A stretch of DNA of 64,000 nt from Arthrobacter sp. Soc17.1.1.1 (lineage in GTDB: Bacteria; Actinomycetota; Actinomycetes; Actinomycetales; Micrococcaceae): contig NZ_JBAJII010000001.1 in NCBI RefSeq assembly GCF_036867195.1, positions 1,984,001 through 2,048,000 of the forward strand, given 5' to 3'. Below the pieces are notes generated by a model. The model did no database searches and was not told where the DNA came from. It was given only the letters and a program-made list of their open reading frames with translations. Shown piece by piece: positions 17,632 through 26,235 of this stretch. Each line of letters opens with the position of its first letter. Position 1 is the stretch's first letter. A program made the position numbers and the translations under genes.

Positions 17632-19082
17632 CACGCCAGATCGCCTTCAACCTCTTCGAGATGAACTGCGTGGGACACATCTCCCACGGTCTCTGGGTGC
17701 ACCCGGAGAACAACCGCCACCGCTTCAACGACCTCGACTTCTGGGTCGAGACGGCGAAGCTGCTCGAGGCCGGGCTGTTCGACAGCGTCTTCCTCGCCGA
17801 CGTGATCGGCACGTACGACGGCTACCGCGGCGGCCCGGACACGGCGCTCCGCGAGGCCGTCCAGATCCCCAGCAACGACCCCCTCCTGGTCATCCCGGCC
17901 ATGGCCGCGGTGACCGAGCACCTGGGCTTCGCGGCGACGTTCTCCACCACGTACGAGCCACCGTTCGCCTTCGCACGGCGCGCATCCACGCTCGACCACC
18001 TGACGAAGGGGCGGTTCGGCTGGAACATCGTCACGTCCTACCTCCCCAATGCGGCCCGGAACTTCGGGCTCGCCGACGAGGTGGAACACGACCAGCGCTA
18101 CGCGATCGCGGACGAGTACCTGGACGTCCTCTACAAGCTGTGGGAGGGGTCCTGGGACGACGACGCCGTGGTCGAGGACCGCGAACGGCGCGTCTACACC
18201 GACCCGTCGAAGGTCCGCTACATCAATCACCGCGGCCCCCATTTCTCCGTGGCCGGACCGCACCTGAGCGCCCCCTCACGCCAGCGCACACCCGTGCTGT
18301 TCCAGGCCGGCAGCTCCGTGGCCGGCAAGGCCTTCGCAGCGCGCCACGCCGAGGGCGTGTTCGTCGGCGGGCGCGACGCCGCGGCCTACCGCGACAACGT
18401 GGCGGACCTCCGCCTGCTCGCCGTAGCCAACGGCCGGGGTGCGGACCACATCAGGGCCTTCGCGAGCGCCGTGGTGATCGTCGGCAGAACGCACAAGGAC
18501 GCACAGCGGAAGGCGGACGAATTCCGCCGCCTCTCCAGTGCCGAGGGCTACCTCGCCCATGCCGGAGGCGGTGGGATCGACCTGGCGGCCTACCGGCCCG
18601 ACGAGGTCATCGACGACATCCTCGCGCGCGAGGACCGGCCAGGCCGCGACCGGCAGCCCAGCAACCGGAGGCACCCGGCAGGCACCACCGTCGGCGAGGC
18701 GCTTGAGCGCATCACGCGCTTTGACCGCGGCCCCTTCGTGGCGATCGGCACCCCGACGGAGGTCGCCGACGAGATCGAGCGGTGGGTGGAGGGCACCGAC
18801 CTGGACGGGTTCAACCTGCGCCAGTTCCTCACTCCCGGGACCGCCGAGGACTTCATCGAACTCGTCGTACCCGAACTGCAGCGGCGCGGTCTGTACCGCA
18901 GGTCCTACGAGGAGTCGACCCTCCGCGAACGCCTCTTCGGCGCGGGCAACACGCGGCTCTTCGACCAGCACCCGGGCGCGCGCTACCGGGGCGGCGTCCA
19001 TCTCGGCAGCGACGCCGTGCCCCTCGCCCGGGCTACCGCCGGCGCGGCTGCCGGACCCGCCACCGCCCCGTCCTACGCCTAG
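17628..19082 (+). CDS. FMN-dependent monooxygenase, DmoA/DszA/NtaA subfamily
   Basis: A 484-residue luciferase-like flavin monooxygenase. The N-terminal region with MNCVGHISHGLWVHPENN, FDSVFLADVIGTYDGYRGG, MAAVTEHLGFAATFSTTYE and FGWNIVTSYLPNAARNFG matches the two-component FMNH2-using group that includes dimethyl sulfide monooxygenase (DmoA), the sulfone monooxygenase DszA and the nitrilotriacetate enzyme NtaA. Such enzymes cleave C-S or C-N bonds with O2 and need a separate flavin reductase, which is not in the window. The ATG overlaps the ATPase stop by 4 nt. Given the SAM-riboswitch-like leader, release of sulfur from an organosulfur compound is the best guess. Confidence 0.87.
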
Positions 19083-19091
19083 GAGGCCATC

Positions 19092-20435
19092 ATGACCACG
19101 ACGATCACCCACCAGGCCCCGGTGGACGGGCCCGGACCGTCGGGAGCCCCGTCGACGGCCGCGCTCCGGGAACGGTTCCGGCCCGTGTTCGACGCCGTCG
19201 CCGCCGGTGCGGCCCGCCGCGAAAAGGAGCGCGTGCTGCCCTACGAGGAGGTGGCGGCCCTCAAGGACGCCGGGTTCGGCGCCCTCCGCGTGCCGGTCGA
19301 GTACGGCGGATCGGGCGTGTCACTGCGCCAGCTCTTCACCCTGCTCACCGACCTGGCCGCTGCGGACTCGAACCTCACGCAGCTCTGGCGCGGGCACTTC
19401 GCCTACGTCGAGGGCACGCTCCTCCAGCCGTCGTCGGCGCACCGCGACCGCTGGCTCTTCGACGTCGCAGCGGGCACCATGATCGGCAACGCCTCGAGCG
19501 AGCTGACGGGCACCTCGCTGCGCGACATCCGCACGGCCCTCACCGCACAGGATCCACCCAGTGGTGCCCTGGCGCTGACGGGCACCAAGTACTACAGCAC
19601 CGGCAGCCTCTACGCGGACTGGATCGCCGGCAGCGCCGTGCACGACGGCGAGCGCGTCGGGTACGCGGTGCGGGCCACCGCTCCCGGCGTCGAGCGGATC
19701 GACGACTGGGACGGCTTCGGCCAGAGGCTCACCGGCAGCGGCACCACCCACTTCACCGAGGTCCGTGTGGATCCGCGGAACGTGCGGCCCTTCTCCCCCG
19801 ACGCGCCGAGCCACGTGCACTCCTTCTTCCAGCTCGTGCTCGTCGCCTCGCTGGCCGGGATCGCCCGCGCCGCCGCGGAGGACGCCGCGGCGTTCGTCCG
19901 GCCGCGCACGCGGTCCTACGTCAATGCGACCACACCGCTCCCGCGCGAGGACCCGCAGGTACTGCAGGTGCTGGGCGAACTGGCGGGCCGTGCGTTCGCG
20001 GCGGACGCGGTGGTGCTCGCCGCCGCGGACCTCCTGGACACCGCATACGAGCGACTCCGGACCGAGCGACTCCGGGCCGAGCGGGTCGGGGGCGAGCAGG
20101 AGGACGCCGGCGTCCCGGACGGCTCCGGCTCCGACGTCTCCGGCTCCGACGGCTCCTGCGACCCCGACGGGCCGGGCTCCGTCCGGGCGGCGCTCGATGC
20201 AGCGGACATCGCGGTGAGCCAGGCGCAACTGGTCGCGGTGGACCAGGCGCTGGGTGCTGCCACCCACCTGTTCGAGGTCGGTGGGGCCTCGGCGACGTCG
20301 ACCGGCCGCGCCCTCGACCGGCACTGGCGCAACGCCCGGACCATCTCCTCCCACAACCCGGCCATCTACAAGGCCCGGTCCGTGGGCTACTGGGCCGTCC
20401 ACGGGGAGCGTGAACGGCCCCCGGGCGAGGCCTGA
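19092..20435 (+). CDS. DszC/SfnB-like flavin monooxygenase (acyl-CoA-dehydrogenase fold)
   Basis: A 447-residue protein of the acyl-CoA dehydrogenase superfamily, of the branch that uses FMNH2 and O2 (DszC, SfnB). An N-terminal helical domain has VPVEYGGSGVSLRQLF, a middle beta domain has NASSELTGTS and TGTKYYSTGSLYADWIAG, and the C-terminal helical domain has the substrate-side RHWRNARTISSHNPAIYK-type motif (DRHWRNARTISSHNP). DszC oxidises sulfides to sulfones; SfnB is linked to sulfone use. It ends the operon, 9 nt after the DmoA-like gene. An unusual Arg/Glu then Gly/Ser/Asp-rich insert of about 45 residues near positions 315-360 comes from a 15-bp tandem repeat. Confidence 0.86.
   Translation: MTTTITHQAPVDGPGPSGAPSTAALRERFRPVFDAVAAGAARREKERVLPYEEVAALKDAGFGALRVPVEYGGSGVSLRQLFTLLTDLAAADSNLTQLWRGHFAYVEGTLLQPSSAHRDRWLFDVAAGTMIGNASSELTGTSLRDIRTALTAQDPPSGALALTGTKYYSTGSLYADWIAGSAVHDGERVGYAVRATAPGVERIDDWDGFGQRLTGSGTTHFTEVRVDPRNVRPFSPDAPSHVHSFFQLVLVASLAGIARAAAEDAAAFVRPRTRSYVNATTPLPREDPQVLQVLGELAGRAFAADAVVLAAADLLDTAYERLRTERLRAERVGGEQEDAGVPDGSGSDVSGSDGSCDPDGPGSVRAALDAADIAVSQAQLVAVDQALGAATHLFEVGGASATSTGRALDRHWRNARTISSHNPAIYKARSVGYWAVHGERERPPGEA
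20048..20156 (+). repeat. 15-bp in-frame tandem repeats inside the DszC-like gene
   Basis: Two copies of a unit with GAGCGACTCCGG plus a third partial copy are followed by about two and a half copies of a unit with GACGKCTCCGGCTCC. The 15-bp period keeps frame and encodes low-complexity Leu-Arg-x-Glu-Arg and Gly-Ser-Asp runs between helices of the C-terminal domain. Confidence 0.75.
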
Positions 20436-20545
20436 ACCGGCCGCGCCGGCGCCGTCGGCGCCGACCGTGCGGCGATCGACAGTGCGGACGACAGCATCGG
20501 CGATGGTGGTCCCGCGGACGACGGCGGGAGACTAGCGTGGGAGCC

Positions 20546-21118
20546 ATGACGCACGAGTTCCGGTACGACGTCGAGATCCTGCACCTGCTCGTGTCTCCCG
20601 CGCACGCCTACTTCGGCCGGGCGCGGGACGGCGCGGCCGACGTGCCCACCACCGACGCCGCGAGCGCGGAGGTGGTCGCCGGGAAGGGGATCGTCGGCGA
20701 CCGGTTCTTCGGCAAGGCGGCCCACATGGACGCCGCCGTGACGCTGTTCGCCGTCGAATCGCTCGAGGCCATCGCCGCGGAGCTCGGCGCCGCCCCTTTC
20801 GACCCGCTGCTCACCCGGCGCAACGTGGTGCTGCGCGGGATCGAACTCCCGCCGCTCATCGGTCAGGACTTCGTCCTGGAGTCCGCGGGCGGATCCGTCG
20901 CCTTCCACGGCGGGCGGCATGCCCACCCCTGCGTCTGGATGGACAGGGTCCTCGCCCCCGGCGCGCACAAGGCGATGCGCGGCCGGGGCGGCCTGCGATG
21001 CCGTCCGCTCGGCAGCGGGACGCTCCATCGCGGGCCTGCCGTGCTCGTGAGTCCCGTGCCACTGGATCCCGGCAGAGCCGGCCAGGCCTCCGTGCTGCGG
21101 CCGTCGCGCCTGCCCTGA
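20546..21118 (+). CDS. MOSC-domain protein
   Basis: A 190-residue protein with the MOSC (molybdenum cofactor sulfurase C-terminal) fold. It shows AGKGIVGDRFFGK near residue 50 and RRNVVLRGI, which normally frames the molybdopterin-binding region. The usual conserved Cys of MOSC proteins may be in HPCVWMD. It could bind or transfer sulfur or molybdenum cofactor; the standalone role is not known. The ATG at 20546 is chosen because TAGCGT ends 7 nt upstream, fitting leaderless initiation. A GTG at 20537 with GGGAG upstream is the alternative and adds three residues. Confidence 0.8.
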   Translation: MTHEFRYDVEILHLLVSPAHAYFGRARDGAADVPTTDAASAEVVAGKGIVGDRFFGKAAHMDAAVTLFAVESLEAIAAELGAAPFDPLLTRRNVVLRGIELPPLIGQDFVLESAGGSVAFHGGRHAHPCVWMDRVLAPGAHKAMRGRGGLRCRPLGSGTLHRGPAVLVSPVPLDPGRAGQASVLRPSRLP

Positions 21119-21161
21119 AACTCCTGCCCTGAAATCCCTGCCCACAGCCCTCCTGCCCTGA
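21110..21161. repeat. CTGCCCTGA repeats across a stop codon
   Basis: CTGCCCTGA occurs at 21110-21118, 21124-21132 and 21153-21161. The first copy contains the TGA stop of the MOSC gene. The rest of the 225-nt gap to the next gene is GC-rich and shows no gene. Confidence 0.6.
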
Positions 21162-21343
21162 GGCCTTTACCCTCAGGCCTCTACCGTGAGCCCCCTGCGA
21201 GGCCCGTGTGCGGCGCGCACATCCGCGCGGACGGCGCCGCACAGGAGCATCGAGGACACGACAGGACAGGAGAGGGCAGGACGGGTCCGCGGCGGCGCCG
21301 GCCACGACGGTACCATCCTGCTCCCGACCTGTCGGGCTACGGA

Positions 21344-21874
21344 TCAGCGATGCCCGCCCAGAACGCCGAGGTCCACGGCCTTCGCAGCGCCGTCGGCCTC
21401 CTCCTGGGTCAGGGATCCGTCCGCCACCGCGGCGTCGAGCCTCGCCTGCAGGTCCGCGGAGCGTTCCTCCTGGTGCTGCGCCGCCAGGGCGTCGAGGGCG
21501 GCCTGCACCGTCGCCTCGTCGAGTCCGAGCGCTTCCGCCAGCGGAGCGGCCAGCGCCGACTGCAGCGCCGCGCGGTCCGGTCTCCCTCCCGTGTCGTCGC
21601 GGGGAGGTGCGCTCTCCCGTGCCGCCTGCAGCGCCTCCTGGACCGCGCTCTCCTCGACGCCCAGTTCGGCCGCGAGGGCCGCGGCGTCGAATCCGCCGCC
21701 ATGCCGTCCGAAGCCGCCGTCGCGGCCGTCGGCGCCGGGGGTGGCCGAAGCGCTCGCCGACGGTTCGGGCGTCACCGTCGTCGTCGCAGTGGCCATGCCC
21801 GCGATCCCGAGGCTCGTGCCCGCCACCAGGGCGGCCCCTCCGATGCCCAGTGCGATCTTCCTCCGCTGACTCAT
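21344..21874 (-). CDS. secreted or membrane-anchored helical-repeat protein
   Basis: A 176-residue protein with a short basic start, a hydrophobic signal segment (about residues 7-30) and an Ala/Thr/Ser-rich stretch followed by Gly/His-rich sequence. The remainder carries two copies of a helical motif of the form LAxxLGVxExxVQxAL (near residues 68-85 and 112-128) and a third, EEADGAAKAV-type end. Such motifs occur in actinobacterial exported proteins of unknown function. The ATG follows a strong GAGGAGA ribosome site, so the in-frame extension to 22015 is rejected. Confidence 0.65.
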   Translation of the reverse strand: MSQRRKIALGIGGAALVAGTSLGIAGMATATTTVTPEPSASASATPGADGRDGGFGRHGGGFDAAALAAELGVEESAVQEALQAARESAPPRDDTGGRPDRAALQSALAAPLAEALGLDEATVQAALDALAAQHQEERSADLQARLDAAVADGSLTQEEADGAAKAVDLGVLGGHR

Positions 21875-22072
21875 GGTGTCTCCTCGATCTGCCGCTCTCC
21901 GCGGCCGCTTGCAGTGGTCCGGGCCTGTCCGACCCTGAACCACTGTCTCCGGCCCGGTTGTGGCGCGGCTTTCGCGGTGCTGTGCCCACGCTGTGTCCCT
22001 GCAAGCTCGAGGCACCCACCTGGGCGGGGAGTTACGCGTGTGACCCTGCGTCTCCGGTCGGTTCCGTCGGCG

Positions 22073-22116
22073 CGTGACCCGGCCCGTGACCCCGCCCGTG
22101 ACCCTGCCGGTGACCC
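22073..22116. repeat. 12-bp tandem repeat with GTGACCC core
   Basis: Four units with CGTGACCC (last copy GGTGACCC) start at 22073, 22085, 22097 and 22109, exactly 12 bp apart. They lie immediately downstream of the PhnB-like gene at 22124, in the 249-nt gap. No gene is seen in that gap. Confidence 0.75.
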
Positions 22117-22123
22117 TGACCCG

Positions 22124-22585
22124 TCAGACGCCGCTGTAAGCCGCCTGGAGCGTCGAGATGTCCAGCCTGTTCATCTCGAGCATCGCTGTCATAGCCCGCT
22201 GCGCGCCCTCGGCGTCGTCGCCTCCGATCAGGTCGGGCAGCACCGCGGGGATGATCTGCCACGACAGGCCGAACCGGTCCTTGAGCCAGCCGCACCGGCT
22301 CTCCTCGCCGCCCTCGGTCAGGGCGGTCCAGTAGTGGTCCACCTCGGCCTGGTCCGCGCAGGAGATCTGGAAGGAGACGGCCTCCGTGAAGGAGAACTGG
22401 GGACCGCCGTTGAGGGCCACGAAGGGCTGGCCGTCGAGCTCGAACGAGACCGTCAGCGCGGGACCCTCGTCCTGGCCCGCCCGTGAGACGTTCACGATGC
22501 GGGAGTTCCTCACCACCGAGGTGTACAGCATGGCGGCCTCTTCGGCCTTACCGTCGAACCAGAGGCACGGGGTGATCGATCCCAT
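22124..22585 (-). CDS. PhnB-like VOC protein
   Basis: A 153-residue protein of the VOC superfamily, of the PhnB/3-demethylubiquinone-methyltransferase-like group. It begins with ITPCLWFDGKAEEAAMLYTSV and contains LNGGPQFSFTEAVSFQISC and WLKDRFGLSWQIIP, all typical. These proteins are common in soil actinobacteria and mostly lack a proven function. It is a single gene, divergent from the DUF3054 gene. Confidence 0.87.
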   Translation of the reverse strand: MGSITPCLWFDGKAEEAAMLYTSVVRNSRIVNVSRAGQDEGPALTVSFELDGQPFVALNGGPQFSFTEAVSFQISCADQAEVDHYWTALTEGGEESRCGWLKDRFGLSWQIIPAVLPDLIGGDDAEGAQRAMTAMLEMNRLDISTLQAAYSGV

Positions 22586-22680
22586 CGCGGGTGTCCTTCG
22601 CTCATGTCCGCGCGCCGACGGCCGGACGTGGCCCGAATGTAGTCCACGGCTCCGACAACGACAACCAGTAGGCTGGCTTC

Positions 22681-23091
22681 ATGGCCCGCCGCACCCCTGT
22701 CCGCCCGACCACCCGGCGGCCGCGGACAACCGCCCCGCTTGCCTGGTGCGCCGCCGACGTGGTCCTCGTCCTGGCGTTCGCGGCGTCCGGCCGCCGCACC
22801 CACGAACACGGCGTCACCGTCGTAGGGGTGCTCGAGACGGCCTGGCCGTTCCTCCTCGCCTACGCGCTCACGGCCGTCGTGGTGCGTGCGTGGCGCTCCC
22901 CCGCCTCGCCCCTGCCCACCGGCGTCGTCCTGTGGCTCGGGACCGTGGCCGGCGGGCTCGCGCTGCGCGCCGCCTCCGGTGCCGGCGTCGCCCTCAGCTT
23001 CCAGTTCGTCACCCTGCTCGTCCTCGGCGTGTTCCTGGTGGTCCCGAGGGCCGTCGCACGCATGATCCGCTCCCGCCGGCCGGTAGCGTAA
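22681..23091 (+). CDS. DUF3054 membrane protein
   Basis: A 136-residue protein with four hydrophobic segments and the DUF3054 pattern: ADVVLVLAFAASGRRTHEHG near residue 22, TAWPFLLAY, and a Pro-x-Gly-Val segment before the third helix. Its function is unknown. TAGGCT ends 6 nt before the ATG and no ribosome site is present, so the transcript is probably leaderless. The next gene follows after 29 nt and may have its own promoter (TAGCGT near 23086). Confidence 0.85.
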   Translation: MARRTPVRPTTRRPRTTAPLAWCAADVVLVLAFAASGRRTHEHGVTVVGVLETAWPFLLAYALTAVVVRAWRSPASPLPTGVVLWLGTVAGGLALRAASGAGVALSFQFVTLLVLGVFLVVPRAVARMIRSRRPVA

Positions 23092-23120
23092 GGGTGAGGT
23101 CCCAACCCGAAAGGCACGCC

Positions 23121-23402
23121 ATGATCACCGCATTCGTCCTCATCCAGACCGACGCCGCGCGCATCCCCGAGAGCGCGCAGGCCATCTCCGAGATCGAGGG
23201 CATCAGCGAGGTCTACTCCGTGACCGGGGAGTGGGACCTCATCGCGATCGCCCGCGTCCCCCGGCACGAGGACCTCGCGGACGTCATCGCCGACCGCCTG
23301 TCGAAGATCGAGGGCGTCCGGTCCACGACGACCCAGATCGCCTTCCGCTCCTACTCGCAGCACGACCTCGACGCCGCGTTCTCGCTCGGCTTCGACAGCT
23401 GA
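23121..23402 (+). CDS. stand-alone Lrp/AsnC ligand-binding (RAM) domain protein
   Basis: A 93-residue protein that matches only the C-terminal RAM domain of Lrp/AsnC regulators; the helix-turn-helix is absent. It shows the VxGEWDL motif of the effector-binding turn and a C-terminal FRSYSQHDLD. Such small proteins assemble like Lrp and may bind amino acids or modulate full-length Lrp proteins. The ATG follows AAAGG. It is convergent with trpD, 31 nt away. Confidence 0.88.
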   Translation: MITAFVLIQTDAARIPESAQAISEIEGISEVYSVTGEWDLIAIARVPRHEDLADVIADRLSKIEGVRSTTTQIAFRSYSQHDLDAAFSLGFDS

Positions 23403-23433
23403 CGCCCCGCGGGGAACGGCCGGGCGTCTCCGG

Positions 23434-24495
23434 TCAGTAGGACCGCGTCACAGCCACCCAGCGCTCGAGCACGCCGGCCGCGGCCCCGGAGTCGATCGAT
23501 GCGCGCGCCCGGTCCATGGCAGCCCGGATCCGGTCCACGAGCGCCCCGTCGGCGGCGTCGTCGAGCGCCACGAGGCCGGCAGCCGCGTTCAGCACGACGG
23601 CGTCGCGCACCGGCCCGGCATGCCCGGCGAGGACCGCCCGCACCACTGCGGCGTTGCCCGTCGCGTCGGTGCCGCGGAGCGCGTCGACGGGGACGGCGTC
23701 AAGCCCGAAGTCCCCGGGGTGCACCTGGTGCGCCTGGACCCGGCCGTCGCGGACCTCCCACACCGTCGAGGACCCGCTGGTGGTGAGCTTGTCGCGGCCG
23801 TCGTCGCCCCGGAACACGAGGGCGCGGATGCCCCGCGCCGCCAGCACTCCCGCCATCAGCGGAGCCATCCTCGCATCGGCGCAGCCGAGCGCCTGCGCCG
23901 TGACCCCCGCCGGGTTGCTCAGCGGTCCGAGGAAGTTGAACGCGGTGGGCACACCGAGCTCCCGTCGGGGCACGGCGACGTGCTTCATCGACGGGTGGAA
24001 GACCTGCGCGAAGCAGAAGGTGATCCGGGCGTGCTCGGCGGTCCTCGCGACGTCGGACGGCGCGAGATCGAGCCGGACGCCCAGTTCCTCGATGACGTCG
24101 GCCGCGCCGGACGCCGACGACGCCCCGCGGTTCCCGTGCTTGACCACCGTGGCACCGGCGCCGACGGCGACGAGCGAGGCCATGGTCGAGATGTTCAGGG
24201 TGTTCAGTCCGTCGCCGCCCGTCCCGACGATGTCCAGGGTGGGTCCGCCGACCTCGATCCGGTGCGCGCGCCCCAGCATCGCCTGCACCAGCCCGATGAG
24301 CTCGCCGACCGATTCGCCCTTGGCACGCAGGGCGATCAGGAATCCCGCGATCTGGGCATGGCTGGCCTCGCCCGCCATGATCGTGTCCATCGCCCAGCGG
24401 CTCTGCGCCGTCGTCAGATCAGTCCTTGACAGGAGGGACGAGAAGATCGACGGCCAGGTCGGTTGCGCCCCGTCGGGGGTCGTAGTCAGGCTCAC
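23434..24495 (-). CDS. trpD: anthranilate phosphoribosyltransferase
   Basis: A 353-residue enzyme that joins anthranilate and PRPP in tryptophan synthesis. The PRPP-binding GTGGDG and the NIST segment (NTLNIST) are present, along with [12 protein letters not shown] and the magnesium-binding region near DDGRDK. Length fits TrpD. It stands alone, away from other trp genes in this window, as in many actinobacteria. The GTG start has no clear ribosome site; GATAAT lies 8 nt upstream, close to leaderless spacing. Its promoter overlaps the TCTAC-N5-GTAGA dyad shared with the respiratory genes. Confidence 0.95.
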   Translation of the reverse strand: MSLTTTPDGAQPTWPSIFSSLLSRTDLTTAQSRWAMDTIMAGEASHAQIAGFLIALRAKGESVGELIGLVQAMLGRAHRIEVGGPTLDIVGTGGDGLNTLNISTMASLVAVGAGATVVKHGNRGASSASGAADVIEELGVRLDLAPSDVARTAEHARITFCFAQVFHPSMKHVAVPRRELGVPTAFNFLGPLSNPAGVTAQALGCADARMAPLMAGVLAARGIRALVFRGDDGRDKLTTSGSSTVWEVRDGRVQAHQVHPGDFGLDAVPVDALRGTDATGNAAVVRAVLAGHAGPVRDAVVLNAAAGLVALDDAADGALVDRIRAAMDRARASIDSGAAAGVLERWVAVTRSY

Positions 24496-24507
24496 GGTCC
24501 CAGATTA

Positions 24508-24522
24508 TCTACGAATTGTAGA
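24508..24522. promoter_or_regulatory. TCTAC-N5-GTAGA dyad between trpD and ctaE
   Basis: TCTAC-GAATT-GTAGA is a perfect 5+5 dyad followed by AA in the direction of ctaE. It covers the likely -10 region of trpD and lies 121 nt before ctaE. Similar dyads precede qcrC and ctaC. Confidence 0.5.
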
Positions 24523-24643
24523 AAGTCATCACGGGGAACTTCCGCGGAAAACCGGGCGTTGGGGCTCCCCGCGGCCTGCGGAGGCACTTCGGAGGGCCAT
24601 TTCGCGTTGGTGATCGTGATGTTCTTGGGGACATAATGACTCT

Positions 24644-25282
24644 GTGACATCTGCGACCCAAGCCCCCAGTGCCGCCCCGCATCCCGCGCTCAACCGCCCC
24701 AACATGGTCTCCGTCGGGACCGTCGTGTGGCTGTCCAGCGAGCTGATGTTCTTCGCCGGCCTCTTTGCCATGTACTTCACCCTGCGCTCCACCTCCAGCG
24801 AGCTGTGGGCCATGGAGACCGAGAAGCTGAACGTACCGTTCGCCCTCATCAACACCATCATCCTGGTGTCGAGCTCCTTCAGCTGCCAGTTCGGCGTGTT
24901 CGCCGCCGAGCGGCTGCAGCCGCGCCGCACCGGGGGCGTGTTCGCCCTCTCCCGCTGGGGGATGGTCGAGTGGTTCCTGCTGACCTTCGTCATGGGTGCG
25001 ATCTTCGTCTCGGTGCAGGCCTACGAGTACGCGGAACTGGTGTCCGAGGGCGTCGCACTGTCCTCCAACGCCTTCGGGTCGGCCTTCTACATGACCACGG
25101 GCTTCCACGGGATCCACGTGATCGGCGGGCTCATCGCCTTCCTGTTCATCATCGGCCGCGCGTTCATCGCCCGCCAGTTCGGCCACTTCGAGGCCACGTC
25201 CGCCATCGTGACGTCCTACTACTGGCACTTCGTCGACGTCGTCTGGATCGGTCTGTTCATCATCATCTACTTCCTCCAGTAA
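24644..25282 (+). CDS. ctaE: cytochrome c oxidase subunit III
   Basis: A 212-residue membrane subunit of the aa3-type oxidase, with five transmembrane segments as in actinobacterial CtaE. Signature segments include [32 protein letters not shown] and [15 protein letters not shown]. It stabilises the catalytic subunit in the bc1-aa3 supercomplex. The GTG start is preceded by CATAAT with a 6-nt gap, so the message looks leaderless. It is the first gene of a ctaE-qcrC-qcrA-qcrB group; an 86-nt gap with its own promoter separates it from qcrC. Confidence 0.96.
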   Translation: MTSATQAPSAAPHPALNRPNMVSVGTVVWLSSELMFFAGLFAMYFTLRSTSSELWAMETEKLNVPFALINTIILVSSSFSCQFGVFAAERLQPRRTGGVFALSRWGMVEWFLLTFVMGAIFVSVQAYEYAELVSEGVALSSNAFGSAFYMTTGFHGIHVIGGLIAFLFIIGRAFIARQFGHFEATSAIVTSYYWHFVDVVWIGLFIIIYFLQ

Positions 25283-25298
25283 CTGCCTCACATAGACT

Positions 25299-25315
25299 CT
25301 TCTACTAGAGGTAGA
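25299..25315 (+). promoter_or_regulatory. TTCTAC-N5-GTAGAA dyad at the qcrC promoter
   Basis: TTCTAC-TAGAG-GTAGAA is a perfect 6+6 dyad. It overlaps a good -10 hexamer, TAGAAT (25311-25316), 53 nt before qcrC. A bound regulator would block or guide polymerase here. Confidence 0.55.
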
Positions 25316-25368
25316 ATTCAAAGAAGAACTCCAGCAGCTCTGGTACCACAAAAGGCAGGAACCACTCC

Positions 25369-26160
25369 GTGAAGGCACTCTCCCAGAGGCGGCGTCACCC
25401 ACTCGCAGCGTTCGCGCTGCTCCTGATGGCGCTCCTCGTCACCGGCGGGCTGTACGCCGCCGCCAGCACCGCCAACGAAGCGCAGGCGCAGACCACCACG
25501 TTCACGGCCGATGACGTGGAGGAGGGCGGCAAGCTGTTCAGCGCGAACTGCGCCTCCTGCCACGGCATGGGCGCCACCGGATCGCAGGCGGCACCGTCGC
25601 TCGTCGGCGTCGGTGCGGCCTCCGTGGACTTCCAGGTCGGCACCGGCCGTATGCCCATGCAGATGGACGGCCCCCAGGCCCAGGCCAAGCCCGTCCAGTT
25701 CACCGAGGAGCAGATCAGCCAGCTCTCGGCGTACGTCGCCTCCCTCGGCGCCGGCCCGGCCATCCCCTCCGAGGAGATCCTGAACGCCTCCGAAGGCGAC
25801 GCCTCCCACGGTGGCGAGCTCTTCCGCGTGAACTGCGCCATGTGCCACAACGCCGCAGCAGCCGGCGGCGCCCTGACGCAGGGCAAGTTCGCCCCGTCGA
25901 TCGACGGCACGAGCGAGAAGCACATCTACGAGGCCATGGTCACCGGCCCGCAGAACATGCCCGTCTTCAGCGACGCGAACATCTCCCCCGACGACAAGCA
26001 GGACATCATCGCGTTCCTCAAGATCATCGAGGAGCAGGGCTCCCCCGGCGGAGCCGATCTCGGCTCGCTCGGGCCGGTCTCCGAGGGCCTGTTCATCTGG
26101 GTCGCGGGCCTGGGCGTCATCATCGCCTTCACCGTGTGGCTCACGTCGCGGTCCTCCTGA
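25369..26160 (+). CDS. qcrC: cytochrome bc1 complex diheme cytochrome c subunit
   Basis: A 263-residue subunit unique to actinobacterial supercomplexes. It carries an N-terminal membrane segment (about residues 10-32) and two c-type heme sites, CASCH (Cys61, Cys64, His65) and CAMCH (Cys156, Cys159, His160), with likely Met ligands further on (for example in TGRMPM and NMPVF). A C-terminal transmembrane helix (about 240-260) anchors it. It passes electrons directly from the bc1 part to the oxidase, replacing soluble cytochrome c. A GTG start follows AGGAA. Confidence 0.96.
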   Translation: MKALSQRRRHPLAAFALLLMALLVTGGLYAAASTANEAQAQTTTFTADDVEEGGKLFSANCASCHGMGATGSQAAPSLVGVGAASVDFQVGTGRMPMQMDGPQAQAKPVQFTEEQISQLSAYVASLGAGPAIPSEEILNASEGDASHGGELFRVNCAMCHNAAAAGGALTQGKFAPSIDGTSEKHIYEAMVTGPQNMPVFSDANISPDDKQDIIAFLKIIEEQGSPGGADLGSLGPVSEGLFIWVAGLGVIIAFTVWLTSRSS

Positions 26161-26235
26161 CCATCCGCGCGCTCACCGTGAACGAATTACAGACAGACTT
26201 TCGAATGCAGTACCTGAAGAAGGATGAGAGGGATC

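Noticed and set aside
26224..26235. Earlier ATG for qcrA
   Set aside because: The ribosome site would touch the ATG; the ATG at 26236 has correct spacing after GAGAGGGA.
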